Assembly (NCBI GenBank): GCA_033763135.1
Contig: JANRKY010000148.1
Coordinates: 1-64,000 of the forward strand
Length of the DNA stretch: 64,000 nucleotides
Source of the DNA: DALYLB01 sp033763135
Lineage (GTDB): Bacteria > Acidobacteriota > Blastocatellia > RBC074
Direction: 5' to 3'
Shown one piece after another: positions 55,270 through 62,945 of the stretch. Every line of letters starts with the position of its first letter. Positions within the stretch are counted from its first letter, which is position 1. The translations under genes and the position numbers were made by a program. A model generated the notes under the pieces. It did no database searches. It saw only the letters and a list, made by a program, of their open reading frames with translations, and had not been told where the DNA came from.

Positions 55270-55490
55270 CAATGGCATTAAGTTTAACCTCACGCGAAGA
55301 CGCGAAGGCGCGAAGCGGATAGAGGCAGGTTTTCTTCGCGTCTTCGTTTTCGATTCAGAAATCCCGCGAGCCGCGTGGCCAGCCGGAACGAAAAGAAAGA
55401 ACGCGAAGAGGAAGAAAACTCGGAACTCACTCTTCTTTGCGTCTTCGCGCCTTCGCGTGAGGCCCTCTTTTTACTAACTTAATGCCATTG
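55270..55490. repeat. 221-bp repeat with terminal inverted repeats, family A, copy 2
   Basis: CAATGGCATTAAGTT (55270-55284) is perfectly inverted as AACTTAATGCCATTG (55476-55490). Inner arms CCTCACGCGAAGACGCGAA and TTCGCGCCTTCGCGTGAGG follow. The element lies inside a perfect 22-bp inverted repeat, 55248-55269 with 55528-55549, beginning GTTTGGAGTTCCGCC. The whole 310-base gap holds no gene. Confidence 0.9.
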
Positions 55491-55551
55491 GCCTTCAGGC
55501 GGTCTGCCTGTTCGCCACGATCCGACCGCCTGAAGGCGGAACTCCAAACGA

Positions 55552-58479
55552 TTATTTAAACGACACCTTGACGCCGGCCTTGCTGTCGCGGGCGACAGTC
55601 TTGCTGACGGTCTTGACGATGATGTCGAGATCGGCCTTGCCGGCGAGATCGGTCGTCACCTTGACGTCGACCACGTCGAGACCGACGCTGCCGGGATCGC
55701 GAAGCGCGAAGAAGGCGGAGTCAGATTCGAAATCGCCGACCTTGACCCGGATCGTGTCGGAGTTGCGCCATCCCGTTCCGATCACGCGCAGAAAGACGGG
55801 CACCTCGTCCGTCCCAACGCCGCAGGGCATCTCGCTGAACGTCACCACGCCGGTCGTCAGATTTCTGGCGTAGCATTGTCCGATGGCGCGCCCCTCGCCG
55901 TTGCCGGTCGTCGTCAGGATGCCCGGCGACGTGTCGAGCACGCGGACGCGGCCGCGGGAGATCTTGCCGTTGTTGTTCACGACGACTTCGACCAGTTCCG
56001 CCGGCGTCAACGTGTTGGGCAGAACGAAATTGACCTGCGTCGGAGAGACATAGCTGATCCCGACGGGCACCCCAGCGGCCGTCACCCTGACGCCGGCCAG
56101 TTCCAGCGGATAGTCGAGCGAGGGCGCGGACGCCGTCCCGTTCGAAAGTTCCGTGCCCTGCGCAAAGGCGGCCGAACCGCGCGCGACAAATCCGGTCTCG
56201 AAGCTGGCCGCATTGAGCACCGACAGCGCCGGCTCGATCGCCAGGAACGAGGTCGTCGTCTTGTTGCTGTCGATCGGCGTCGTCCCCGGAACGGTGACGG
56301 TGATCTCCAGGTCCTTCTTCTCGGCCAGTTCCTTGGTCAGCGCCACGTTGATCTGATCAAGCCCCTGGAAATCGGGCTGCGCGCCGACAAAACTCGGCGT
56401 CAACGTCTGATCGCCGATCTTGACCTGGATGCCCGCGCCATTCCGCCAGCCCGTGCCGTAAATGACCAGCAGGTCGGCCTGCGAATCATTGCCCACCGAA
56501 CAGGGGGGCGATGTGATGTTGAATCCCAGCCCATCCGCCGAGACCCGGCCGCACTGGGCCGTGGAGACGCCCTTCCCGGAACCGTCGACCGAGAAGACGC
56601 CCGGCGCGGCGTCGACCACCTTGGCTTTTCCGGAGGAAAGGATGCCGTTGTTGTTGATCGTAAAGGCCACCGTATCGCCGTTCGCGATCCCCGGCGGCAC
56701 GACGAAATTGATCTGTCCGGACGAGACGAAGATCAGGCCGGCCGCAATGCCGTCGACGGTGACCGAAACGCCGCTGAGCAGATACGGCAGGCTGGCCGTC
56801 GTGGCCGAGGCTGTCCCGTTCGCGAGCTGCGTCCCGAAGGCCGCGACGATCGATCCGCGCGCAACCTGCGTCCCATCGAAACTGGCCGCGTTCGCCAGTT
56901 TGGCCTCCGTCGCGTTGGTCGTCGTCACGGAACGAACCAGCGCCTGAAACGGCTCCGCGATCGCCGTCGACAGCGGCGCCAGCTGGCTCGCGTCGAAACT
57001 GAAGGTCGTCAGCCCCCCCGAGTCGTCCACATAGGGCGACACCCCGGCATCCCGCTGATCGAGCACAAATCCCGAAAGGGTCGAAAAGGAGAGCTGCCGG
57101 AACTTGGCGGCGGCGATGTCGAACCGGAACACCTCGCGGCTCCCGTCCGCATTGTCGGTCTTCGTGCTGCTCGTCGTCGCCGGCGTCAGATTGAGCACCG
57201 ACGCGAAGACCACGTGCGTCCCCGTCGCATTGATGCTCGGGCGCATGTTGTAGTCGATCCTGGCCAGCTCGTCCTGCGTCGGCGTCGCCGAGACCGTCTG
57301 ATTCGTGATCCGGGTATAGGCCTTCGTCGCGACATTGTAGAGCCAGAGCTCGCGCGTCTTGTCGGCGTTGTTCCCACCGTAATTCCCGGCCGACTCAAAG
57401 ACCATCAGGCTGCCGTCCCGACTGAGCGGCTGCGTCCCATAGGGCAGCAGATTCATCGGCGCCGACGGATCGATGCCGTAAAATCCGCTCACCGTCAGCT
57501 GCGGCACAATCGCCGTCCCGGTCGTGTCCGTCACCTGCGTCAGGGTGTTGGCCGTGTCCCCGATCTTGTACAGATGGATCTCGCCGTTGAAATCGGTGTT
57601 CTTGTTGGCGTTGGCTCCCGGGAAATTGAACCCGGAGACAAACGCCAGCGTCCGCCCGTCCCCGCTCAGCTTCGGCGCCGAATTGAACCCCCGGACCGTG
57701 AAATTCACGATCGCGTCCGCGTCCCGCGTCGCCGTCACCTGCGAATACCGCCGCCCTGCGACATCGTACAAAAAGATCTCCGCATTCCCGTCCGGATCGA
57801 GGTTGGTCGCCCCTTCCTTGAGCGCCGTGAACGCCGACCCGCCTCCCGCCACCGAATTGAAGGCCTTCCGGGTCGAAACGAACGAGATCACCCCGCCGTT
57901 GTCGCTGATCGAGGGCGTATAGTTGGTGTAGATCTCGTTGACCACCTCGGTGTCGGAGTTCTTCCCCGTATCCGTGATGCGCGTGACCGTCGCCGTCGTC
58001 GCGCCGCGCGGCAGATCGGCCAGATAGATCTCGGTGTTCCCGTCGTCGTTCGTCGTCCCGCCGAGCGCGGCGTTCGACACGAACGCTATCTTGGTCCCGT
58101 CTCCGCTGATCACCGGCGTGACGTTGTTGATCCGCCGCGTCACCTTCCCGTCGGCATCCGTCAGATCCTTGGTGTCCGTGATCATGATGATGGCGCGGGT
58201 CTCCACGTCGTAGACATAGATCTCGGTGTTGCTGTCCACGTTGCGGCCGTTGTAGTCGTTGATCGAATCAAAGACCAGTCGCTTGCCGTCGTTGCTCGCG
58301 CCCGAGACATACGTTCCAATCACGTTGGTCGGGACGGGCAACTGCTGCAGGGACACATCATCCGTCGTGGCCTGTTGCGCGTGGGAGATCGGCCAGGCCG
58401 GATACACGGCGACCAGGCCGCAAAGGACAGCGAATCCTGATAAATAAAGAAGAGTTCGTTTCACGCGGTCTAAACTCAT
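55552..58479 (-). CDS. secreted TolB-like propeller protein with two Solibacter-type C-terminal repeats
   Basis: The 975-residue protein starts MSLDRVKRTLLYLSGF with AAGGAA upstream, has a signal peptide (to about residue 35), a beta-propeller of TolB/PD40 type (NTEIYVYDVETRAIIMITD; repeated GNAEIFLYD and REVFRFD blades, residues about 60-510) and two repeats of some 210 residues, each with NAASF...GSIVAAFG-type and LLVIYGTGWRNGAGIQVKIG-type cores (the second LRVIGTGWRNSDTIRVKVG), matching TIGR03437. Such proteins are abundant in Acidobacteria, probably cell-surface. Function unknown. Confidence 0.87.
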   Translation of the reverse strand: MSLDRVKRTLLYLSGFAVLCGLVAVYPAWPISHAQQATTDDVSLQQLPVPTNVIGTYVSGASNDGKRLVFDSINDYNGRNVDSNTEIYVYDVETRAIIMITDTKDLTDADGKVTRRINNVTPVISGDGTKIAFVSNAALGGTTNDDGNTEIYLADLPRGATTATVTRITDTGKNSDTEVVNEIYTNYTPSISDNGGVISFVSTRKAFNSVAGGGSAFTALKEGATNLDPDGNAEIFLYDVAGRRYSQVTATRDADAIVNFTVRGFNSAPKLSGDGRTLAFVSGFNFPGANANKNTDFNGEIHLYKIGDTANTLTQVTDTTGTAIVPQLTVSGFYGIDPSAPMNLLPYGTQPLSRDGSLMVFESAGNYGGNNADKTRELWLYNVATKAYTRITNQTVSATPTQDELARIDYNMRPSINATGTHVVFASVLNLTPATTSSTKTDNADGSREVFRFDIAAAKFRQLSFSTLSGFVLDQRDAGVSPYVDDSGGLTTFSFDASQLAPLSTAIAEPFQALVRSVTTTNATEAKLANAASFDGTQVARGSIVAAFGTQLANGTASATTASLPYLLSGVSVTVDGIAAGLIFVSSGQINFVVPPGIANGDTVAFTINNNGILSSGKAKVVDAAPGVFSVDGSGKGVSTAQCGRVSADGLGFNITSPPCSVGNDSQADLLVIYGTGWRNGAGIQVKIGDQTLTPSFVGAQPDFQGLDQINVALTKELAEKKDLEITVTVPGTTPIDSNKTTTSFLAIEPALSVLNAASFETGFVARGSAAFAQGTELSNGTASAPSLDYPLELAGVRVTAAGVPVGISYVSPTQVNFVLPNTLTPAELVEVVVNNNGKISRGRVRVLDTSPGILTTTGNGEGRAIGQCYARNLTTGVVTFSEMPCGVGTDEVPVFLRVIGTGWRNSDTIRVKVGDFESDSAFFALRDPGSVGLDVVDVKVTTDLAGKADLDIIVKTVSKTVARDSKAGVKVSFK

Positions 58480-58679
58480 TGGTTCCTTGGGCTCCTCGAA
58501 TCGAAACGCACGCCCCACCAGCCACGCTCCATCCGGCGGCGATCACGACGCGCGTCTCAACAGACAATGGGATTTTGCTATGAAATCAAGACGGCGGATT
58601 ATACCGGGCCGCCTCTTGCTTGTCGAATGTGTCCCGAACCCAAGAACGCCTCACCCCGAATCTCCTTGCGGAAAAAACA

Positions 58680-58717
58680 GATCGGGGGCGCACAGGACCC
58701 CCTGCACACCCCCGATC
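58680..58717 (-). terminator. intrinsic terminator after the 58749-59015 gene
   Basis: A 9-bp stem GATCGGGGG / CCCCCGATC (58680-58688 with 58709-58717) is followed on the minus strand by TGTTTTTTCC. Confidence 0.85.
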
Positions 58718-58748
58718 TCGCTCGTTTCCGCCCCTCCCGAACGCCGCC

Positions 58749-59015
58749 TCAGGCCGCTTTCGGACTGACGTACTGCTCATAATGCCGCGCCGGCTGCCAG
58801 TCCCGCACCTCTTCCGAGATCGGCTCCGGAAACCGCTTCTCCAAATCCACCATCTCCACCGCCTCGATCAACACCCGCTCGATGTTCTCCGGCTGAAACC
58901 CATTCCGATGGCAGGCCGCAACGTGACGACGCACAATCGCATCCACCTTCTCCCGCTTCGGCTTCGGTAAATTGTTGATCAGCTTCATCGTATCGGTCGA
59001 AATCTTCATCATCAT
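58749..59015 (-). CDS. small conserved hypothetical protein
   Basis: The 88-residue product begins MMMKISTDTMKLINNLPKPK and is helical and charged (VDAIVRRHVAACHRNGFQPE; RVLIEAVEMVDLEKRF). It has its own terminator, and an AGGGGG site upstream of the first ATG. No family recognised. The adjacent gene on the same strand is the propeller protein, but a terminator separates them. Confidence 0.6.
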   Translation of the reverse strand: MMMKISTDTMKLINNLPKPKREKVDAIVRRHVAACHRNGFQPENIERVLIEAVEMVDLEKRFPEPISEEVRDWQPARHYEQYVSPKAA

Positions 59016-59484
59016 CCCGTCTGTCCCCCTTTCAATCTATTGCCTTTTCATCCCAGTCATCTTTCATCTCTTGCATCTCTTGCATCTCTTGCATCTCTTG
59101 CTCTTCTTCTTCATTCTTCTCAACGGAATTTGAGGATTCTGCGACCCGCCAAATCCCTCCCTGCTACTTGCACCGATAGGAACGGAAATATACAACTGGA
59201 ATGCATTTTCCCAAGCGAAATATTTCCTTCAATCCATTATTTTTCGTTTATCTTGGCCCCTTGGCACACTTTGGCACGTAACTGGCTGACCAATCAGGAA
59301 GAATCGAGAAGCTGGGAGGCATGTGAGGGAACGCCGAGCGGGGGGGTGGGGTTCCCAAAAGAAGTTTCTTGACCGGCCTGAAGGAGTGAGGCAGACTTGC
59401 CGGGTTTGGAGCGACCGCCTGGGTCAAGTGCGTCTCCTCATAGCGGCAGGCGGATGATCTTGAAAAAGGGTGCGATTTCGAGTT
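59016..59484. other. 469-base intergenic region with a 9-base tandem repeat
   Basis: CATCTCTTG is repeated exactly four times at 59065-59100, followed by CTCTTCTTCTTCATTC. Further on, CTTGACC (59369-59375) and GGGTCAAG (59432-59439) enclose words related to the GGAGTTCCGCCTTCAGG repeat. I see no gene and no convincing promoter for the ferredoxin gene. Confidence 0.6.
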
Positions 59485-59850
59485 ATGGCGACGTTTGAGC
59501 GGCACATATTCATCTGCACGAACCAGCGACCGGCGGAGAATCCGCGGGGGAGTTGCGATCCGGAGGGGTTGGGAAGCCTGCAATTGGAGTTCAAGAGGGA
59601 GTTGGCGGCGCGCGGGATGAAGACGTCGGTGCGGGCCAACCGGGCGGGCTGTCTCGATCAATGCGAGCATGGGCCGACGGTGGTGGTCTATCCGGAGGGC
59701 GTCTGGTACGGTGGCGTCGGTCCGGGAGATGTAATTGAAATCGTCGAAACCCACCTGATTCTTGGGACCCCTGTTGAGCGTCTGCGGCTTGCCGATTCAT
59801 GCATCAACACCGCCAGTTGCGAACACCGCGCCCCGCGATCCTCGGAATAG
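59485..59850 (+). CDS. (2Fe-2S) ferredoxin-domain protein, thioredoxin-like
   Basis: The 121-residue protein starts MATFERHIFICTNQRPAENP. It has the four-Cys layout of NuoE/HoxE-type thioredoxin-like ferredoxins: Cys in FICTNQRP, Cys in RGSCDP, and the pair AGCLDQCEHGP, then VVVYPEGVWYGGV. It would carry one 2Fe-2S cluster; the electron partner is unknown. The C-terminus has a further Cys pair (SCINTASC), which is unusual. Confidence 0.82.
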   Translation: MATFERHIFICTNQRPAENPRGSCDPEGLGSLQLEFKRELAARGMKTSVRANRAGCLDQCEHGPTVVVYPEGVWYGGVGPGDVIEIVETHLILGTPVERLRLADSCINTASCEHRAPRSSE

Positions 59851-59886
59851 GGATCATTCCGACGCAGAAAACGAATAGTAGTAGTT

Positions 59887-60897
59887 ATGCCCACACACAC
59901 CGCGATGAAGTTGGTCGCCATCGGCGGCGGCACCGGTCTTTCGACCCTGCTCGCCGGATTGAAGCCCTATCTGCAGGAAGCGATTCCCGGGACGGAATAT
60001 ACGTCGATCTCGCTGACGGCGATCGTGACGGTCTCGGATGACGGGAAGAGTTCGGGGCGGTTGCGCGGGGAGTTCGCGGTGCTGCCGCCGGGAGACATTC
60101 GCAACTGTCTGGTCGCGTTGGCGGACGACGATCAGCTGATGACGCAGTTGTTCCGCCACCGGTTTCCGCCGGGCAACGGGCAGGTGGGCGGACATTCACT
60201 GGGAAATCTGATCATTCTGGCATTGAATCAGATGGGCGGAGATTTCGTTGCGGCGGTGGAGCGGGCGCGGGAGATGCTGGGGATCGAGGCGCGGGTGCTG
60301 CCGTCGACGCCGGAGAGCGTCAATCTGGTGGCGCGGATCGGCGGGCGGGAGGTGCGCGGGCAGGTCGAGATCAAGCGGCTGAATGCCGAATCGCCCAATG
60401 CGCCGATTCAGGAGCTGGCGATCGATCCGCCGGATGCGCGCGGCCTGCCCGATGCCGTGCAGGCGATTCTCGATGCCGACGTGATCACGATCGGGCCGGG
60501 CTCGCTCTTTACGAGCGTCATCGCCAATCTGCTGGTCAAGGATATCTATCGCGCACTCGCCCGGTCGCGGGCGAAAAAGATCTACATCTGCAACGTCATG
60601 ACCGAGTTCTACGAGACGGACGGGTACAGCGCGCTGGATCACGTCCGCGAAATCCTGGCCTATGCGCCGGAGCTGGCGTTCGATTACGCGATCTTCAACT
60701 CGACGCCGATCTCGCCCTCGATGAGGGATAAATACGCCGCCGAAAGAGCGGTTCCCCTGATCCCTCCCGCCGTCGTCCCGCCCGAGTTCGGCGGGCGGCT
60801 GCGGTTTGCCGCCCTTCCCCTGGCATCGGAGTCCCGCGCCGTTCGACACGATCCGGCGCAGTTGGTGGCCGCGATCTTCGACGTTTGCTCGCGCTGA
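59887..60897 (+). CDS. glmR: GlmR/YvcK gluconeogenesis factor (UPF0052/CofD fold)
   Basis: The 336-residue protein has GGGTGLSTLLAGLKPY (9-24), TVSDDGKSSGRLRGEF, LPPGDIRNCLVALAD and GHSLGNLIILAL, all hallmarks of YvcK. In Bacillus, YvcK/GlmR binds UDP-GlcNAc and stimulates GlmS. Here it directly precedes glmU and lies two genes from glmS, so the regulator, the GlcNAc-1-P uridyltransferase and the target enzyme are together. The GlmR role in this organism is inferred from that context. Confidence 0.92.
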   Translation: MPTHTAMKLVAIGGGTGLSTLLAGLKPYLQEAIPGTEYTSISLTAIVTVSDDGKSSGRLRGEFAVLPPGDIRNCLVALADDDQLMTQLFRHRFPPGNGQVGGHSLGNLIILALNQMGGDFVAAVERAREMLGIEARVLPSTPESVNLVARIGGREVRGQVEIKRLNAESPNAPIQELAIDPPDARGLPDAVQAILDADVITIGPGSLFTSVIANLLVKDIYRALARSRAKKIYICNVMTEFYETDGYSALDHVREILAYAPELAFDYAIFNSTPISPSMRDKYAAERAVPLIPPAVVPPEFGGRLRFAALPLASESRAVRHDPAQLVAAIFDVCSR

Positions 60898-60974
60898 AGA
60901 TCGCGTATTAGAATGCATCGTCATTGCTCTGCCGCCTGACTGATCAATTCAAAAACACATCAAAGGAAGTCGTT

Positions 60975-62354
60975 GTGAATACACCCGTAAACGTACTGAT
61001 CCTCGCGGCCGGTCTGGGCACGCGAATGAAGAGCGAGCAGGCCAAGGTCCTGCACAACCTCGGAAGTCGATCGCTCATCGCCCACGCGCTGCACACCGCC
61101 GAACAACTCGATCCCGAAAGGATCTTCGTCGTGGTCGGCCACCAGGCGGAGAAGGTCGAAGAGACGGCCCGGGCCTCGGTCGAGGCCGCGACCGCCGACA
61201 AACTCGGCTTTGTTCTGCAGGCGGAGCAGCACGGCACGGGCCACGCGGTCCTCTGCGCGGCCGACGCCCTGAAGGAGGCCCGGGGCCTGCTGGTCGTCTG
61301 TTATGGAGACACGCCGCTCATCAAGGCGGAGACGCTCCGCAAGCTGATCGCCGCGCACGAAGCGGGCCGCAACGCGGCCACGCTGCTGACGATCCGCATC
61401 GAGAACCCGCCCGCCTATGGGCGCATCATCCGCGACGCCGCGGGCCGGTTTCTGAAGATCGTCGAGCAGAAGGACTGCACGCCGGAACAGCGCGCGATCA
61501 CGGAACTCAATCCCGGCATCTACTGCTTCGACATCCCGGCGCTGCTCGACGCGCTCGGGAAGCTGACGCCCGCCAACGCGCAGGGCGAGTACTATCTGAC
61601 CGACGTGCCGGAGCACATGCTGGCGGCGGGGCTCCCGGTCGACACGGTCTTTCACGAGGACGCCGGCGAACTCGACGGAATCAATTCGCGCGTCGATCTC
61701 GCCGCGATGTGGAAGCGGCTGCGCCGCGAGACGCTCGAGCGCCTCATGCTCTCCGGCGTGACGATCATCGATCCCGATTCGACCTATATCGACGAGACGG
61801 CCGTCATCGGCCGCGACACGATCATTCATCCGCAGGTGATCATCGAGGGACGAACGCGAATCGGCGATCGCTGCGAGATTCATTCCTGGTCCCACCTGAC
61901 CAACGTCGAGATCGGCGACGATTGCCGCGTGCTCAATTCCTGCGTCCTCGTGGACACCCGCCTGACAGGCCGGAACAGCGTCGGCCCCTTCGCCCACCTG
62001 CGAATGCGCGCGGAACTGGCGGAAGAGGCCGTCGTCGGCAATTTCGTCGAGGTCAAGAAGTCCCGGCTCGGCCGCAAGACCAAATCCATGCACCTGACCT
62101 ATCTCGGCGACGCGACCCTCGGCGATCGCGTCAACATCGGCGCGGGAACCATCACCTGCAATTACGACGGAAAACAGAAACATCCCACCACCATCGAAGA
62201 CGACGTGAAGATCGGTTCGAGCACCATGCTCGTCGCCCCGGTCACCGTCGGACGCGGCGCCGTCTCAGGCGCCGGTTCCGTCATCACCCGGGACGTCCCC
62301 GAAGACTCGCTCGTCGCCGGCGTCCCCGCCCAGGTCAAAAAGAAGCTGCGTTGA
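60975..62354 (+). CDS. glmU: bifunctional GlmU acetyltransferase/uridyltransferase
   Basis: The 459-residue enzyme starts at a GTG at 60975 (AAAGGAAG upstream; product MNTPVNVLIL). The N-terminal pyrophosphorylase domain has LAAGLGTRMKSEQAKVLH (10-27) and YGDTPLIKAETL. The C-terminal left-handed beta helix (from about 260) has IGRDTIIHPQVIIEG, VNIGAGTITCNYDGK and AGSVITRDVPEDSLVAGVPA. It makes UDP-GlcNAc from glucosamine-1-phosphate. Confidence 0.96.
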   Translation: MNTPVNVLILAAGLGTRMKSEQAKVLHNLGSRSLIAHALHTAEQLDPERIFVVVGHQAEKVEETARASVEAATADKLGFVLQAEQHGTGHAVLCAADALKEARGLLVVCYGDTPLIKAETLRKLIAAHEAGRNAATLLTIRIENPPAYGRIIRDAAGRFLKIVEQKDCTPEQRAITELNPGIYCFDIPALLDALGKLTPANAQGEYYLTDVPEHMLAAGLPVDTVFHEDAGELDGINSRVDLAAMWKRLRRETLERLMLSGVTIIDPDSTYIDETAVIGRDTIIHPQVIIEGRTRIGDRCEIHSWSHLTNVEIGDDCRVLNSCVLVDTRLTGRNSVGPFAHLRMRAELAEEAVVGNFVEVKKSRLGRKTKSMHLTYLGDATLGDRVNIGAGTITCNYDGKQKHPTTIEDDVKIGSSTMLVAPVTVGRGAVSGAGSVITRDVPEDSLVAGVPAQVKKKLR

Positions 62355-62388
62355 CGCGCCCAAACTCCATACAAGAAAGGAAGCGCAT

Positions 62389-62940
62389 ATGTTCTGCCCC
62401 CAATGCGGCGCCCCCGCCGAGGCAGCGACGAAATTCTGCAAATCGTGCGGTCTCAAACTGGCGGAGCACGGACGCCTGCTCGAAGAACAGCGCGGCGAGG
62501 GACCGGGAAACACGCCGGAATGGCTCCGCGAGAAGCGCGTGTCGACCGGGGTGGTCGTCCTGCTCGTCAGCGTCTTCAATCTCGTGCTCTTCTTCCTGAT
62601 CTTCGGCGTGACCGCCCTGGCGAACCTGGGAAATCCCGAATTTCGGGCCGCGGGCACGATGCAGCTCGTCGTCTTCCTGCTCACGTCGCTGCTCACCGCG
62701 GGCATCGGCATCGGCAATCTGATCGCCGGCGGGTTCTTTCGCAACTTCCGCGAGCGCCAGCTCAAGGTCGAACTGGCGCTGCTCGAACAGCGGCGCAAGA
62801 AACTGGAGAATCAGACTCAAAAACCCCCGGCCGCGCTTCCTTTCCCTAATCACGATGCCGGCATCCCGGACATCACCGAACACACCACCCGGGAACTCGC
62901 TCCCATCGCGGTCACCAATCGAACCATCTCAGGAGAATAA
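62389..62940 (+). CDS. zinc-ribbon two-helix membrane protein
   Basis: The 183-residue protein has an N-terminal zinc ribbon (Cys3, Cys6, Cys17, Cys20: FCPQCGAP, KFCKSCGL), a charged linker, two transmembrane helices (about 52-75 and 92-115) and a coiled coil (RERQLKVELALLEQRRKKLE). It is embedded between glmU and glmS, with only 5 bases before glmS, so it is probably produced with UDP-GlcNAc enzymes. Function unknown. Confidence 0.78.
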   Translation: MFCPQCGAPAEAATKFCKSCGLKLAEHGRLLEEQRGEGPGNTPEWLREKRVSTGVVVLLVSVFNLVLFFLIFGVTALANLGNPEFRAAGTMQLVVFLLTSLLTAGIGIGNLIAGGFFRNFRERQLKVELALLEQRRKKLENQTQKPPAALPFPNHDAGIPDITEHTTRELAPIAVTNRTISGE

Positions 62941-62945
62941 CCCTC

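Noticed and set aside
59065..59100. Tandem CATCTCTTG units as a CRISPR array
   Set aside because: Nine-base units without spacers are a simple-sequence repeat; no cas gene is nearby.
59385..59391. AGTGAGG, complement of the CCTCACT loops, upstream of the ferredoxin gene
   Set aside because: A seven-base word is expected several times by chance in this window, and it is too far from the start codon at 59485 to act as a ribosome site.
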